64,000 nt of DNA. Source: Caldivirga sp. Its GTDB lineage: Archaea > Thermoproteota > Thermoprotei > Thermoproteales > Thermocladiaceae. The translations under genes were made by a program, and so were the position numbers. Under the pieces are notes generated by a model. That model was not told the DNA's origin, ran no database searches, and saw only the letters and a list, made by a program, of their open reading frames with translations. Positions 17,609 to 27,228 of the stretch are shown piece after piece. Where the stretch lies: positions 1 to 64,000 of the forward strand of contig NZ_JAGDXD010000009.1 in the NCBI RefSeq assembly GCF_023256255.1, read 5' to 3'. Every line of letters starts with the position of its first letter. Positions within the stretch are counted from its first letter, which is position 1.

Positions 17609-19010
17609 CCAGAATATTCTTAACCCTAAAGGTTACACCACCGAACCATACGGGTACACCCTGCATTGGGTTACCTTTGCCGCAAGTGCCAGCATTGAAG
17701 GATAGGTCATTGGCAACAGCATCAACACTACTCCAAAGCGCCTTAGTGGTTAACTCAACATAAGGCATTAAAACTAATTCACCTAATTCACCGTTAGTAA
17801 TCCTATACGCCTCTAATCCACCATACCTACCGAACCACCTCCTGTCATCAATATTCCATTCCTGGTAGGATACGAAGTATAGCCCATTCCTAGTTTCCCT
17901 AATTATCTCATCAGGCTTCCAGTCACCTGGAGCTAAGTAAGTGTTAGCCATTCTAGGTATTGGCTCCCTATTGAATTCACTTGCCCTGGCCGCGGCACTA
18001 CTGCGTGCGCCAATGTATGATGCGTATTCCCTGTTCATTAGGAATTCATTAATGACGCCTTTATTAACGAGGATCCTTGGCCTAGCCTTAACCCCCTCCT
18101 CATCAACCAGGTAGTAACCGTAACTATTCGGTATTGTTGGGTCATCAATTATGGTAACGTACTCACTTCCAATCCTCAAATTCCCTAAATCACTGGGCTT
18201 CATGTATGATTCACCAGCCTCAGCTCCTTCCCTACCCATTATTCTATCTAATTCGCTAGGGTGCCCTATGGACTCATGGGTAAATATTCCGGCTAATTCA
18301 GGTGAGAAAACTATGTCCAGTTTCTCCTCGCTTTTAATTGGCTTTGCATTATCAATAATTTTAACTAGTGTTTCCGCGTTCCTCTTAGCATCATCCTCTA
18401 TGCGGAGTGCCTTGATTAATTCCCAACCACCACTACCACCGTACTGTTCACTTCTTTGTTGACTAAGGCCCTTACTCGGGTCATGGGCCATAATCACCAT
18501 GAATAATTCAAGCCTAGGAACCCTACTTTCCACTAAGACACCTTCACTGTTAACTATAGTTTTCCTAGTCTCCATCATGCTTAGGCTAAGCATCCTAACG
18601 GACAACCTCTTATCCACGCTAACCACCTTATCCAAGTCCACTAAGTACTTCACCGCATCCTCCATTTGAATATCACTAAGCCTAGTCTTCTCAACAACAT
18701 CATATTTCAATGACATTAATTCACTGGGGGCTAGTGAAACCTCCCTACGCCTTAGTGTGGAGGCTGCCTTAGCCATTTTAAAGGCTGTTTCAGCAAGCTC
18801 AATTGATGGCCTTGGCCCTGAAGAAAAACCCCAGGCCCCTTTGTAAAGCACCCTAACTGAATACCCCTCCGTAGAGTCAGTTGACACCCTCTCCAGTACA
18901 CCATTCCTAACCCTAACACTCCTCTCGGAATCAGCCTGGTACCTAACCTCAGCGTATGATGCACCTAAACTAAGGGCCTTATCTAAAAGTCCCCTTAACT
19001 CATCCTCCAT
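17583..19010 (-). CDS. tldD: TldD-family metalloprotease
   Basis: TldD with TldE forms a heterodimeric metalloprotease that trims unfolded peptides. This 475-residue subunit shows the zinc motif HESIGH in FTHESIGHPSELDRI and the conserved late Cys in GTCGKGNPMQGVPVWFGG, so it is the catalytic TldD subunit. The N-terminal ASYAEVRYQ and VRNGVLERVS motifs also fit. No tldE is adjacent, although the two often sit together in archaea. It is convergent with the ITPase gene and divergent from proS, sharing the region 19011-19211. Confidence 0.92.
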   Translation of the reverse strand: MEDELRGLLDKALSLGASYAEVRYQADSERSVRVRNGVLERVSTDSTEGYSVRVLYKGAWGFSSGPRPSIELAETAFKMAKAASTLRRREVSLAPSELMSLKYDVVEKTRLSDIQMEDAVKYLVDLDKVVSVDKRLSVRMLSLSMMETRKTIVNSEGVLVESRVPRLELFMVIMAHDPSKGLSQQRSEQYGGSGGWELIKALRIEDDAKRNAETLVKIIDNAKPIKSEEKLDIVFSPELAGIFTHESIGHPSELDRIMGREGAEAGESYMKPSDLGNLRIGSEYVTIIDDPTIPNSYGYYLVDEEGVKARPRILVNKGVINEFLMNREYASYIGARSSAAARASEFNREPIPRMANTYLAPGDWKPDEIIRETRNGLYFVSYQEWNIDDRRWFGRYGGLEAYRITNGELGELVLMPYVELTTKALWSSVDAVANDLSFNAGTCGKGNPMQGVPVWFGGVTFRVKNILVKPPVLNQ

Positions 19011-19211
19011 AAGTTCAGTACGCAGTTGCGGCTTTTAATTATTCGTCCTCTTCAAACTACTTGAAATAACCATTATTCATAACTATGATGACTATTGCCG
19101 CGGCTTAAAGTACTGCATTAAAGCATGTTGAGTACACGCTGCTTAAGCTTATGTTTATAAAACCTGAAGAAATAACCACGGGGGATTTGTATTGCCACAG
19201 TTAACCTGAAG

Positions 19212-20657
19212 GTGGTCAGGGGGCCTCAGGAGAGGCCTAGGAGTAAGTGGGCCTCGTTCATTGAGTGGTTTAATAAGGTAATAATGGATGCTGAGGTATA
19301 TGATTATAGGTATCCTGTTAAGGGAGCCTACATATGGAGACCATATGGCGTTGCAATTAGGCGTAGTGTTGAGGCGTTAATACGCCGCCTACATGATGAG
19401 ACAGGGCATCAGGAAGTAATATTCCCCGTATTCATACCTTATGAATTCTTCTCAAAGGAGAGTGAGCACATTAGGGGTTTTGAGAATGAAGTATTCTGGG
19501 TTAGTAAGGGCACTAGTGGTGAGGAGCGTCTAGTGTTGAGGCCTACTAGTGAAACAGCCATGATGCCGATGTTTAAGCTTTGGATTAGGGACCACACGGA
19601 TTTACCACTGAGGGTGTATCAAATAGCCAGCGTCTTCCGTGCAGAGACAAAGATGACTCACCCCATGATTAGGCTTAGGGAAATCTCAATGTTTAAGGAG
19701 GCCCACACAGCTCATGTTGATAGGGAGGATGCTGAAAGGCAGATTAAGGAGGCCGTAGGCATATATAGAAGGATTTTCGATGAATTATGCATACCGTATT
19801 TAATAAGCAGGAGACCTGAGTGGGATAAGTTTGCTGGTGCCGTTTACACAATAGCCTTCGACACCATAATGCCTGACGGTAAGACCATGCAAATAGGCAC
19901 TGTTCATTACCTTGGTGAAAACTTCTCAAGGGTCTTTGACGTCAAGTACCTGGGTAAGGATGGGCAAATGCACTACGTCCACACCACTAGCTACGGTATA
20001 TCCGAGAGGGTAATAGCATCATTATTGACTTTCCATGGTGATGACAGAGGATTACTACTACCCCCAAGGTACGCCCCAATTCAAGTAGTAGTGGTGCCAA
20101 TAATGTATGGTGAGGATCAGGCAGTGTTAGAGTATGTTAAGAATGTGAGCAGTGAGTTACTTAACGCTAACGTGAGGGTTCACGTTGATGATAGGAGGGA
20201 TAAGACGCCGGGTTGGAAGTTCTACTATTGGGAACTTAAGGGGATCCCCATTAGGCTAGAGGTGGGACCAAGTGACGTTAAGGATAATGTTGTCACGTTA
20301 ACTAGGAGGGATACCTTCGAGAAGTACAATGTACCAAGGAATAATGTAGTTGAGGCCGTGAAGGATTTGATGAATGCGATAGAGGATAATATGCGTAAAT
20401 CAGCGTGGGAGTGGTTGAGGAGCCGCGTTAAGAGGAGTAGTAGTGTAAGTGAGGCTAAGGCAATCCTTAATGAGGGTGGGGTGGTGGAAGTCCCATGGAG
20501 TGGTGATGATGAGTGCGGTAAAAGAATAATGGAACTCACCGAATCTGATGCATTAGGCATACCGCTTGACATTAACGATACCCCAAGTGACCTTCGTGAC
20601 GCTGCCTGTGGTGATAAGAAGGCTGAGTATTGGCTTAGATTATCCAGGAGGTACTAG
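19212..20657 (+). CDS. proS: Prolyl-tRNA synthetase (archaeal/eukaryal type)
   Basis: This class II synthetase charges tRNA-Pro. The 481 residues include the motif 2 segment [31 protein letters not shown] before it, motif 3 [14 protein letters not shown], an anticodon-binding domain (~285-390), and the C-terminal zinc-like extension ([12 protein letters not shown] with a later [13 protein letters not shown]) ending in Tyr, as in archaeal ProRS. An in-frame stop lies just upstream, so the GTG at 19212 is the start. Confidence 0.95.
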   Translation: MVRGPQERPRSKWASFIEWFNKVIMDAEVYDYRYPVKGAYIWRPYGVAIRRSVEALIRRLHDETGHQEVIFPVFIPYEFFSKESEHIRGFENEVFWVSKGTSGEERLVLRPTSETAMMPMFKLWIRDHTDLPLRVYQIASVFRAETKMTHPMIRLREISMFKEAHTAHVDREDAERQIKEAVGIYRRIFDELCIPYLISRRPEWDKFAGAVYTIAFDTIMPDGKTMQIGTVHYLGENFSRVFDVKYLGKDGQMHYVHTTSYGISERVIASLLTFHGDDRGLLLPPRYAPIQVVVVPIMYGEDQAVLEYVKNVSSELLNANVRVHVDDRRDKTPGWKFYYWELKGIPIRLEVGPSDVKDNVVTLTRRDTFEKYNVPRNNVVEAVKDLMNAIEDNMRKSAWEWLRSRVKRSSSVSEAKAILNEGGVVEVPWSGDDECGKRIMELTESDALGIPLDINDTPSDLRDAACGDKKAEYWLRLSRRY

Positions 20658-20840
20658 GCATTATTGTTAAACCAAAGTAGTTAATAAGGTAAGGTTCTGT
20701 TTCCACTTTCCTAGTCTTCAATCCCCATCCTTTACTGTGGGGGCATAAAGTATTCCTAAGTCTCATGAGGTCTCCTTCATCATTCTCTAAAATCTTGAGT
20801 TTAACTTCCCTCAATCTGAAGGATTGATGATTTAAAGTAC

Positions 20841-20850
20841 AGTTATAAAG
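20841..20850 (+). promoter_or_regulatory. TATA box of egsA
   Basis: AGTTATAAAG lies 22-31 bases before the GTG start at 20872, a leaderless arrangement. Confidence 0.55.
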
Positions 20851-20871
20851 GGCGCTAGGGCTGTTGCTTTT

Positions 20872-21933
20872 GTGGTTAAGGGCTTGGAGCTGTTTGAAGT
20901 CCCAAGGCAAGTTGTTTTTGGGCCTAACGCCATAACTAAGGTTTCCGAGGTGCTTACTTACCTTGGATTAAGGAGGGGTCTCATCATAACAGGCCACATT
21001 CATAGTAGGCATATTGCTTCTAAGATTAGCGAGCAATGCGTCGACTGCCAAATAATTAGCGATGATGAAATTGAACTTAGCGATATGGTAAAGGGCATGG
21101 GCGCCTTCTCCGATGTAGACTTCATAGCTGGTGTAGGTGGAGGTAGGGTTATTGATGTTAGTAAGGTTATAGCTTATAGGCTTAGTAAGCATTTGATTTC
21201 AATTCCAACCGTGGCTAGCCATGATGGTATAGCGTCACCTTATATTTCATTCCTAATGCAGGATGATTTAAGTAAGCTAGGTATGGGTAAGGTTAAGAAA
21301 ACCCCACTGGCAATAATAGTGGATACGGGCATAGTGGCTGAGGCACCTAGGGTATTCCTCCTCTCCGGCATTGGGGAATTATTGGGTAAGAAGGTGGCTT
21401 TAATGGATTGGAAACTTGGCCATAGGATTAGGGGAGAGGATTACAGTGAATCAGCAGCTATGTTAGCCTTATCAAGCCACATGATAATAATGAATAATGT
21501 AAATAAGTTGAAGAAGCATGGTGAAGAGGAAACCAGGATAGTGGTTAAGGCATTATTAGGCTGTGGAGTTGCAATGGCTATAGCGGGTAGTACAAGACCA
21601 TGCAGTGGGTCTGAGCACCTCTTCAGTCATTCCCTAGACCTACTGGCTAGGGAACATGGAGTAAAGCAAGTGATGCATGGTATGCAGGTCGCATTAAGCT
21701 CAGTGGTTATGCTTTACCTACATGGGGCTAATTGGAGGAGGGTGATCAAAATAATGAAGGTACTTGGTTTACCAACAAGCTTTAGGGAACTTGGGTATGA
21801 TAGGGAACTAGTAATTGAAGCACTCATGAATGCCCACAAGATTAGGCCTGACAGATACACTATACTCGGTTCGAACGGCCTAACTAGGGAGGCTGCTGAG
21901 GAGGCCTTGGAGCAGACGGGCGTAATCACGTAA
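20872..21933 (+). CDS. egsA: sn-Glycerol-1-phosphate dehydrogenase
   Basis: This NAD(P)H-dependent enzyme reduces dihydroxyacetone phosphate to sn-glycerol-1-phosphate, setting the stereochemistry of archaeal lipids. The 353 residues show FEVPRQVVFGPNAITKV, the nucleotide loop AGVGGGRVIDVSKVIAY, ISIPTVASHDGIASP and the metal-binding region CSGSEHLFSHSLD with a later HGMQVALSSVVMLYLH. All are standard for G1PDH. Start is GTG at 20872. It confirms the archaeal origin of the window. Confidence 0.95.
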   Translation: MVKGLELFEVPRQVVFGPNAITKVSEVLTYLGLRRGLIITGHIHSRHIASKISEQCVDCQIISDDEIELSDMVKGMGAFSDVDFIAGVGGGRVIDVSKVIAYRLSKHLISIPTVASHDGIASPYISFLMQDDLSKLGMGKVKKTPLAIIVDTGIVAEAPRVFLLSGIGELLGKKVALMDWKLGHRIRGEDYSESAAMLALSSHMIIMNNVNKLKKHGEEETRIVVKALLGCGVAMAIAGSTRPCSGSEHLFSHSLDLLAREHGVKQVMHGMQVALSSVVMLYLHGANWRRVIKIMKVLGLPTSFRELGYDRELVIEALMNAHKIRPDRYTILGSNGLTREAAEEALEQTGVIT

Positions 21934-21989
21934 TTATTAGCTTGGTTTCTTTTAATCCTATTAGTGCTATTGAGTGGGCTGTATGCTTG

Positions 21990-22182
21990 TTGAAACTCTT
22001 CTTCTTTCATTACCTTATCATGCCCCTCAAAATTAGTAGCATTCTTCGGATTAATCAAGACTTGGTCTAGTAACATCTGAACACCAAAACGTCTTAGTAG
22101 TAATAACCTTACCCTTATTATTTATTGCTACAACACTCAACCCATCACTATTAGAATCAAAATCAGTAATCAAACCATAACC
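21990..22182 (-). pseudogene. Relic of an OrfB/TnpB-like transposase
   Basis: On the minus strand the stretch reads LITDFDSNSDGLSVVAINN, then GKVITTKTFWCSDV and a stop, and in an adjacent frame INPKNATNFEGHDKVMKE. The first piece looks like the RuvC-I strand of a diverged archaeal TnpB-like protein (D-x-N-S-D) and the second like the late H-D-x-V-M-K segment of the same group. The region between these motifs is missing and several stops follow. It sits between egsA and the CxxC protein gene. The family call is my inference from short motifs. Confidence 0.4.
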
Positions 22183-22193
22183 CCTCAGCTACC

Positions 22194-22880
22194 CTAGACC
22201 CCGATGTTTATGCTTCTTCCCTTACCTGCCTTACTCATGTTCACTATATCATTAACTGTTAGATTCGGGTAGTACCTCCTTATGAACCAGAAGGAGTTCA
22301 CGATAGGGTAATTGTAGGTTCCATCATCCTCAGCTAGGTCTATTTCCCCAATCCTCCATAGGTATGTTAAATAGTTTGAGTATATTTTCCTAGCCTCCAC
22401 CATCTCTAATGCTGCTGGGAATTCATTAGCAAATACTTGGCTAGCTAGGTTTAAGTCGGAGCTTAGCTTAATTAATATTCCATTACTTAAGCCTTGCTTA
22501 ACCACTGGGCATACTGTTGATGCTGCGTACTTAACCTCAAAGTCTATTACCTTATTTAATCTATCAATGGAATACCTTATTATTCTTGGTAAGTATGGGT
22601 AAGCACGGCAGGTTAGAGGCTTATACTTATCATGAACCAGGCACTTATTGTTACTGAGGAATGGACACTTATTGTCATCATTAAGGAGCATTAGGTATGA
22701 TAAAGCCAAGGTAACTTTATTATTTAAATCAACCACAGTATACCCAGTCTTAAACCTAACCTCAACCCCTAATTCCTCAGCTTCATCCTGTATTAAGTAA
22801 ACCTCATGAGGTAGTACTGTTACTGGGCTTAACCTACAGCATAGGCCACAATTAGGTATACACTTAAACACAAACGACAC
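22194..22880 (-). CDS. YkgJ-family CxxC cluster protein
   Basis: The 228 residues begin FKCIPNCGLCCRLSPVTVLP, then DDNKCPFLSNNKCLVHDKYKPLTCRAYPYLPR. This is the Cys pattern of the YkgJ (zinc- or iron-sulfur-binding) family, which is widespread and poorly characterised. The N-terminal Cys-x3-Cys-x2-CC and the LTCRAYP motif are both present. It is a single gene on the minus strand, 44 bases downstream of nothing on that strand except the reductase gene to its left. Molecular role unknown; a metal-cluster protein is the safe call. Confidence 0.85.
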   Translation of the reverse strand: MSFVFKCIPNCGLCCRLSPVTVLPHEVYLIQDEAEELGVEVRFKTGYTVVDLNNKVTLALSYLMLLNDDNKCPFLSNNKCLVHDKYKPLTCRAYPYLPRIIRYSIDRLNKVIDFEVKYAASTVCPVVKQGLSNGILIKLSSDLNLASQVFANEFPAALEMVEARKIYSNYLTYLWRIGEIDLAEDDGTYNYPIVNSFWFIRRYYPNLTVNDIVNMSKAGKGRSINIGV

Positions 22881-22924
22881 TATGGATCACTTTTAAAGGG
22901 GAGTTTAAATAGGGTTTTTAACCC

Positions 22925-23560
22925 CTACTCCCTAGTGTAATGAATTACAACCTCCTTACCGCATTCACATAAGTACCATTTAACAGGCTTAAACCTTGGG
23001 GATTGCTCAATTTTCAACGAATCACCCTCTAGGAAGCTTGTGCCCTTACCCAGCATGAAGGGGGCTATTGTTAACCTAACCTCATCTATGAGGTTCTTGG
23101 TGAAGAATTGCCAGTAAACCACACCACCACCCTCCACTAGAACCTTCTTAATGCCTCTTTCAGCAAGCTTCCCAAGTAATACCTCAACATCAACCTGCTT
23201 ATCGAATTCCATAACTTCCATTCCGGCTTTCCTGGCAAGCTCTATCTTAGCCCTTGGAGCCCTCTCAGTAACCGCGATTAGGACTGGTGCAGGTGAGCTT
23301 AGGAACTTTGACTCTAAGGGGACCCTGAAGGCGCCATCTATGAGCACTCTAAGTATCTGCTTACCAGTCTTAGGCGTGTATGTTCCATCAACATCAATCA
23401 CAGTCTGAGCCCCCACTATTGTTGCATCAACCTCATCCCTAGCCTTAAATAGCCTCTCCAAGTCATACCTGCACGTGAACCTGCTCCTAACGTAGGGGTT
23501 AGCTATTTTTCCATCCATAGTTATTGACGCTATTGCAATTACATAGGGTTTCACATTCAT
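22925..23560 (-). CDS. 2,5-Diamino-6-(ribosylamino)pyrimidinone 5'-phosphate reductase
   Basis: This RibD-C/DHFR-fold enzyme reduces the ribose of the first pyrimidine intermediate of riboflavin (and F420/flavin) synthesis in archaea. The 211 residues have VIAIASITMDGKIA at the N-terminus, DATIVGAQTVIDVDGTYTP, GIKKVLVEGGGVVYWQFF and DEVRLTIAPFMLGKG, all diagnostic. The catalytic start motif requires the Met at 23560, so the gene really overlaps the upstream kinase gene by 62 bases, suggesting coupled translation. Confidence 0.9.
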   Translation of the reverse strand: MNVKPYVIAIASITMDGKIANPYVRSRFTCRYDLERLFKARDEVDATIVGAQTVIDVDGTYTPKTGKQILRVLIDGAFRVPLESKFLSSPAPVLIAVTERAPRAKIELARKAGMEVMEFDKQVDVEVLLGKLAERGIKKVLVEGGGVVYWQFFTKNLIDEVRLTIAPFMLGKGTSFLEGDSLKIEQSPRFKPVKWYLCECGKEVVIHYTRE

Positions 23561-24128
23561 CTTGATCTAGTAGGGTTAACAGCTTAAGCATTAAAATCTT
23601 ATATTCATTTACTGCAGGTATTAGTACCAAGTAGCCTGTATAAAGACCATATAATACTCCAGTATTACTGGGCGCTTCAAGGACTGCTGGTATTGCCAGT
23701 AAATCCTCCTCACCATCAACAATAACAGTCACCCTATTACCAGAAAGTACATTGGCATAAGCACTCCTCAAAATGCTGAATGACTCGTAGACCAATGTGC
23801 TCCTCTCATTCTTAACCCTATACACTATACCGTCAATATCACTATGCTGAACAACCGTGCCCCTCCTTGTGTTTAGATCAATAATCCTTAAGTCAGGTCT
23901 TCTCCAGTAGGTGGTGACATTAAATGAAACCACATCACCAACAGTGGCTATTACACTTAATTTAAGGTCATTGAACAATTCCTTAGCAATCATTATTGAA
24001 TCCGGGGGATCCCTAGGTATAGATATTGCGAAGGGTAATGCCATTAACGCCCTCGCGCGTTTACTTCTGAGAACTAACCTAGGGCAATTGGCTTTACTCA
24101 TATTGATGATTCCACGTACATTAAGCAC
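23499..24128 (-). CDS. GTP-dependent dephospho-CoA kinase (DUF359)
   Basis: Archaea lacking bacterial CoaE use this DUF359 enzyme for the last step of coenzyme A synthesis. The 209 residues show IATVGDVVSFNVT, VVQHSDIDG, VKNERSTLV and VDGEEDLLAIPAVLEAP with a following YGLYTGYLVLIP, matching the family core. The Met at 24128 or the one at 24101 (MSKANCPRL) could be the start; the shorter form fits family length better. The 3' end runs 62 bases into the reductase gene in another frame. Confidence 0.85.
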   Translation of the reverse strand: MLNVRGIINMSKANCPRLVLRSKRARALMALPFAISIPRDPPDSIMIAKELFNDLKLSVIATVGDVVSFNVTTYWRRPDLRIIDLNTRRGTVVQHSDIDGIVYRVKNERSTLVYESFSILRSAYANVLSGNRVTVIVDGEEDLLAIPAVLEAPSNTGVLYGLYTGYLVLIPAVNEYKILMLKLLTLLDQDECETLCNCNSVNNYGWKNS

Positions 24129-24208
24129 CCTATAAGCTTTACTCCCTAGTATTTTCCGCAGCCGCTAAATGAAATAGTTAAGTTCATGGCTAAATTAAAA
24201 GGAATAGC

Positions 24209-25648
24209 TCAAGAGTAAACTGACCTCCTCCCCGCCCTTAAGGGCGGGGGTTCCCCGAGGTCTTGGGGGTTACACCCCTTTACGGGTGCTACTCTGTTAT
24301 GGTCTACAATAAACGATGATGGTTTTTTAATTGTTGAAACTATTATACCTACAGCCTTCTTCATTATATTTAATGCGCCGTTTAAGTCGCTGTGTAGCTT
24401 ATGTCCTTCAGGACAGTTAATTATACCTCTAGGATATCTCTTTACCTCAACGTTATGATAGGCGCAGAATTTAGAAGTGTTGTATTCGACAACCTCAAAC
24501 ACTTTCATGCCGTATTCCTGTGCCTTAAGTTCGATAACATCCATTAATTTGCGATAAGACCACATATTTACCGTAAACTTGTTACCCTTCTCTTGTGTAA
24601 TATTGTAAGGATAGCCTAAGTAGATAGTTGAAACACCAAGTTCGTGAAGTGTCTTAATTAAGTGAGATGCCAGGTTTCTGTATAAGTGAAGTAATCTCCT
24701 AGTTAGTTTCTTAAATAATCTTCTTTTCTCTCTTAATAATTCCTCGTATGCTCCATATTCACCTAAGTTTTTAACTCTGTCAGCTAACGATTGAATCTTA
24801 CTTATCTTCTTTTGGAAGTAGAAGTAGTCTTCTTTTGCTCTAATACCCTTGTAAAGCAACCATGTGCCATCATTAACTACGACACTCGCTAGGTTATTAA
24901 TACCCAAATCTATTGAAGCTATTTTATTTCCCTTTGGGGATTCAACTTGTATACTCCTCCTTTCACCGTGTATAATATATTTTGACTTCTTTCCATTTCT
25001 AGTTTCTTCTACACCAACCTCAACTGGTATGTGGGCATACCATTTGTTCGTATCTTCGTCGTAAATTATTTCTAACCTTCCTTGTTTACCGTACCATTTC
25101 AACCTACCTACGAACTCTATTTCCATATTAAAGTCCTTGAGAATTAGTAGATGTCTCTGTTCGTCTACTTCATAACGGTCTTGTCTTACTACTAGAATTA
25201 GTTTCCTTCTACCTATTTCTCTATCCTTCCAATATCCAGGTGGGGATACTTTCTTCATATGCGGAGGCAGTTTTCCTTGCTTCTTCAACTTTAGCAAGAA
25301 AAAGAATGAGTTCCATGCCTCGTTGTTCTTTTGAAGTACTGCTTGTGCATTAACACCTAGTTTGGTTTTGTACTTCTCATAATACTTATTCCACGTTCCC
25401 CTAAAATCTACTTCTTCACCACGGAAGAATTGCCTTCTCCTCTCATAATTAATCTCATTGAATAATTTCGCCGAGATGTCTGCTAACTTTCTCAACTTCC
25501 TTTCCTGAAAACCGTTTGGTAGAAGACGTACCACATTTGTCCTTTTATTTGAGAACTCGACTTCGTAGGCACCCTCCTCTGGTATTGCGGGAGTAAGAGT
25601 CGGCTCCCGCTCCTCATCCTTAAGGAGTTGACCAGAGGAGGGTGCCAC
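24209..25648 (-). mobile_element. tnpB: TnpB (IS200/IS605 OrfB-like) protein lacking the usual RuvC-II Glu
   Basis: The 479-residue reading belongs to the archaeal IS200/IS605 TnpB family, RNA-guided nucleases and Cas12 ancestors. RTNVVRLLPNG and NEINYERRRQFF mark the N-terminal domain; RuvC-I is IASIDLGINNL (Asp 247); the zinc-like pairs are FCAYH (395/398) and NCPEGH (412/416); RuvC-III is HSDLNGALNI (Asp 421). At the RuvC-II strand the protein has TIYLGYPYNI, so a Gly stands where catalytic TnpBs have Glu. No TnpA gene is near. The first ~35 residues look odd (proline- and acid-rich), so the true start may be a GTG near residue 39. Activity is doubtful or depends on another acidic residue. 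Confidence 0.85.
24230..24249. repeat. Right-end hairpin of the TnpB element
   Basis: CCCCGCCCTTAAGGGCGGGG is a perfect 20-base palindrome lying inside the last codons of tnpB, 20 bases before the stop. Such subterminal hairpins mark the right end of IS200/IS605 elements and, in active systems, the 3' end of the guide RNA scaffold. Confidence 0.7.
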
Positions 25649-25729
25649 GAGAGAAAATTGGGGTTTTTAATATTTAAGCTTTTACCCCGCCCCCTAGAAG
25701 GGGCGAGGTTTGTCGTTCGTTTTATCATG

Positions 25730-25751
25730 CGAAATCTACTGAGAGATTTCG
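25730..25751. repeat. Left-end hairpin of the TnpB element
   Basis: CGAAATC and GATTTCG form a 7-bp stem around an 8-base loop, upstream of the tnpB frame. A G/C-rich partial palindrome at 25684-25707 accompanies it. Both fit the subterminal hairpins recognised by TnpA in this transposon family. Confidence 0.5.
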
Positions 25752-25990
25752 TCCCTTTGGGTTTAGAGATGAGTTTTAAACCCCTTGAATGTTTTCGTTT
25801 CAGCATTAAGGTTGGGCTTAATGGGTAATGAGCCATGCATCATTATGTATTCATGGTAGGAATAGGCAATAATGTTAACCCTTTAAGGAGCATTTAAGCC
25901 ATGAAAGAAAAACCCCAGTGAAGCTAACCCCCGCTCATTAAGGCAGGAAGCAGTCAGCATGGTAAGGCACTGTAGTTATAGGTTAGGAAA

Positions 25991-25999
25991 CTTTTATAC
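25991..25999 (+). promoter_or_regulatory. TATA box of the aminotransferase gene
   Basis: CTTTTATAC is centred ~28 bases before the ATG at 26023. Confidence 0.55.
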
Positions 26000-26022
26000 G
26001 TTCAGAGGTGTAGGTATGCTTA

Positions 26023-27228
26023 ATGAATGTGAAGGACTTGCTCTCAGAGAGGACTAACCACATGAAGGCCAGTGACATAAGGGAGCTCCTTAAATGGGCT
26101 ACAGCCGACGTAATATCCTTTGGCGGCGGCTTACCAGACTTATCTCAATTACCCCTCAATGAGTATTCTGAAGTAGCCAAGTATGTTGTGAACAATTACG
26201 GCTTAAGGGCTCTTCAATACGGTAAGACTGAGGGTGTTGATGAGCTTAAGGATGAGTTAGCTAAGTTCATGGCTAAGCAGGGCATTAAGACTGATGCCTC
26301 ATTAATACTACCCACAGTGGGTAGCCAAGAGGCCCTCGAGCTCATGGCGAGGGTCTTCATAGATCCAGGTGACGTAATATTAACCGAGAAGCCAACTTAC
26401 CTTGCCGCCTTACAGGCCTTTAGGGTTTATAGGGCTAGAATAATCGGTGTCGACATGGATAATGATGGTTTAATAATTGATAAACTTGAGGACACCATTA
26501 AGAGACTTAAGAGTGATGGAGCTAAGATAAAGTTCATATACACTATACCCATTTGCCAAAACCCCACTGGTGTAATGATGAGTCTTGATAGGAGGAAGGC
26601 ATTGCTTGAATTAGCCAGTAAGTATGATTTAATGGTTCTTGAGGATAACCCATACAGTTACTTCACCTTTGACCCTGTTGATACAACACCCCTGAAGGCC
26701 CTTGATAAGGAGGATAGGGTTGTGTACACTTCAACCTTCAGTAAGATAATAGCCCCAGGCATTAGGTTAGGTTGGGTTGCAGCCAACCAGGATGTAGTGA
26801 ATTGGTTATCCATAGCTAAGCAAGCAATGAACCTACATACCCCAACCCTGAGTCAATACATAGCCTATGAATTATTGAGGAGAGGCATAGTGGATAGGTA
26901 CATATCTAAGATAAAGGAGACGTATAAGGTTAAGAGAGACGCAATGCTGGATGCATTATCTAAATACATGCCAAGGGGTGTTTCATGGACTAAGCCCAGT
27001 GGGGGAATGTTCATATGGGTTACCATCCCCGGTAATGTTAAGACTGAGGATATGCTTAACTTAGCAATAAGGAAGTACAAGGTTGCATACGTGCCAGGTA
27101 AATCCTTCTATCCTGATGAGGATGTACATAATGATATGAGGCTAAACTTCACATACCCATCAGTAGACCAGATATATGATGGTGTTAGAAGGCTAGCACT
27201 AGCCATAGAGGAGTATAGGGGAGGATGA
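26023..27228 (+). CDS. PLP-dependent aminotransferase, LysN/ARO8-like
   Basis: This 401-residue class I aminotransferase has VISFGGGLPDLSQLPL, LQYGKTEGVDELKDELA, TVGSQEALELMARVFIDPGD, the PLP-binding region YTIPICQNPTGVMMS, LEDNPYSYF, and the Schiff-base Lys in YTSTFSKIIAPGIRLGW. This pattern marks the 2-aminoadipate/kynurenine (LysN, ARO8) subgroup with broad activity on aromatic, branched and aminoadipate substrates. No amino-acid pathway genes flank it, so the substrate stays open. Confidence 0.88.
   Translation: MNVKDLLSERTNHMKASDIRELLKWATADVISFGGGLPDLSQLPLNEYSEVAKYVVNNYGLRALQYGKTEGVDELKDELAKFMAKQGIKTDASLILPTVGSQEALELMARVFIDPGDVILTEKPTYLAALQAFRVYRARIIGVDMDNDGLIIDKLEDTIKRLKSDGAKIKFIYTIPICQNPTGVMMSLDRRKALLELASKYDLMVLEDNPYSYFTFDPVDTTPLKALDKEDRVVYTSTFSKIIAPGIRLGWVAANQDVVNWLSIAKQAMNLHTPTLSQYIAYELLRRGIVDRYISKIKETYKVKRDAMLDALSKYMPRGVSWTKPSGGMFIWVTIPGNVKTEDMLNLAIRKYKVAYVPGKSFYPDEDVHNDMRLNFTYPSVDQIYDGVRRLALAIEEYRGG

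Larger units (their letters stand above)
25649..26022. other. Intergenic region holding the left end of the TnpB element and the aminotransferase promoter
   Basis: The 374 bases contain a G/C-rich imperfect hairpin (25684-25707, CCCCGCCCCCTAGAAGGGGC) and a second perfect hairpin at 25730-25751 (stem CGAAATC/GATTTCG), which look like the left end of the TnpB element. Beyond ~25810 the sequence becomes ordinary A/T-rich intergenic DNA. A TATA box lies at 25991-25999. No gene is seen. Confidence 0.5.

Noticed and set aside
20690-20760. CRISPR repeat-like GGATTGAAG on the minus strand near 20725
   Set aside because: Only a single copy without spacers; no array and no cas genes in the window.
20635-20910. 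Minus-strand frame of 91 codons between proS and egsA
   Set aside because: It covers both gene ends and the egsA promoter; the segment with Cys and His near 20745 looked like a zinc motif but has no known partner motifs.
24209-25648. Active Cas12-like effector
   Set aside because: No CRISPR array is near and the protein is of TnpB size with tnpB-type end hairpins.
25628-25828. Plus-strand frame of 66 codons upstream of tnpB
   Set aside because: It lies over the element's left-end hairpins and has no promoter or family match.
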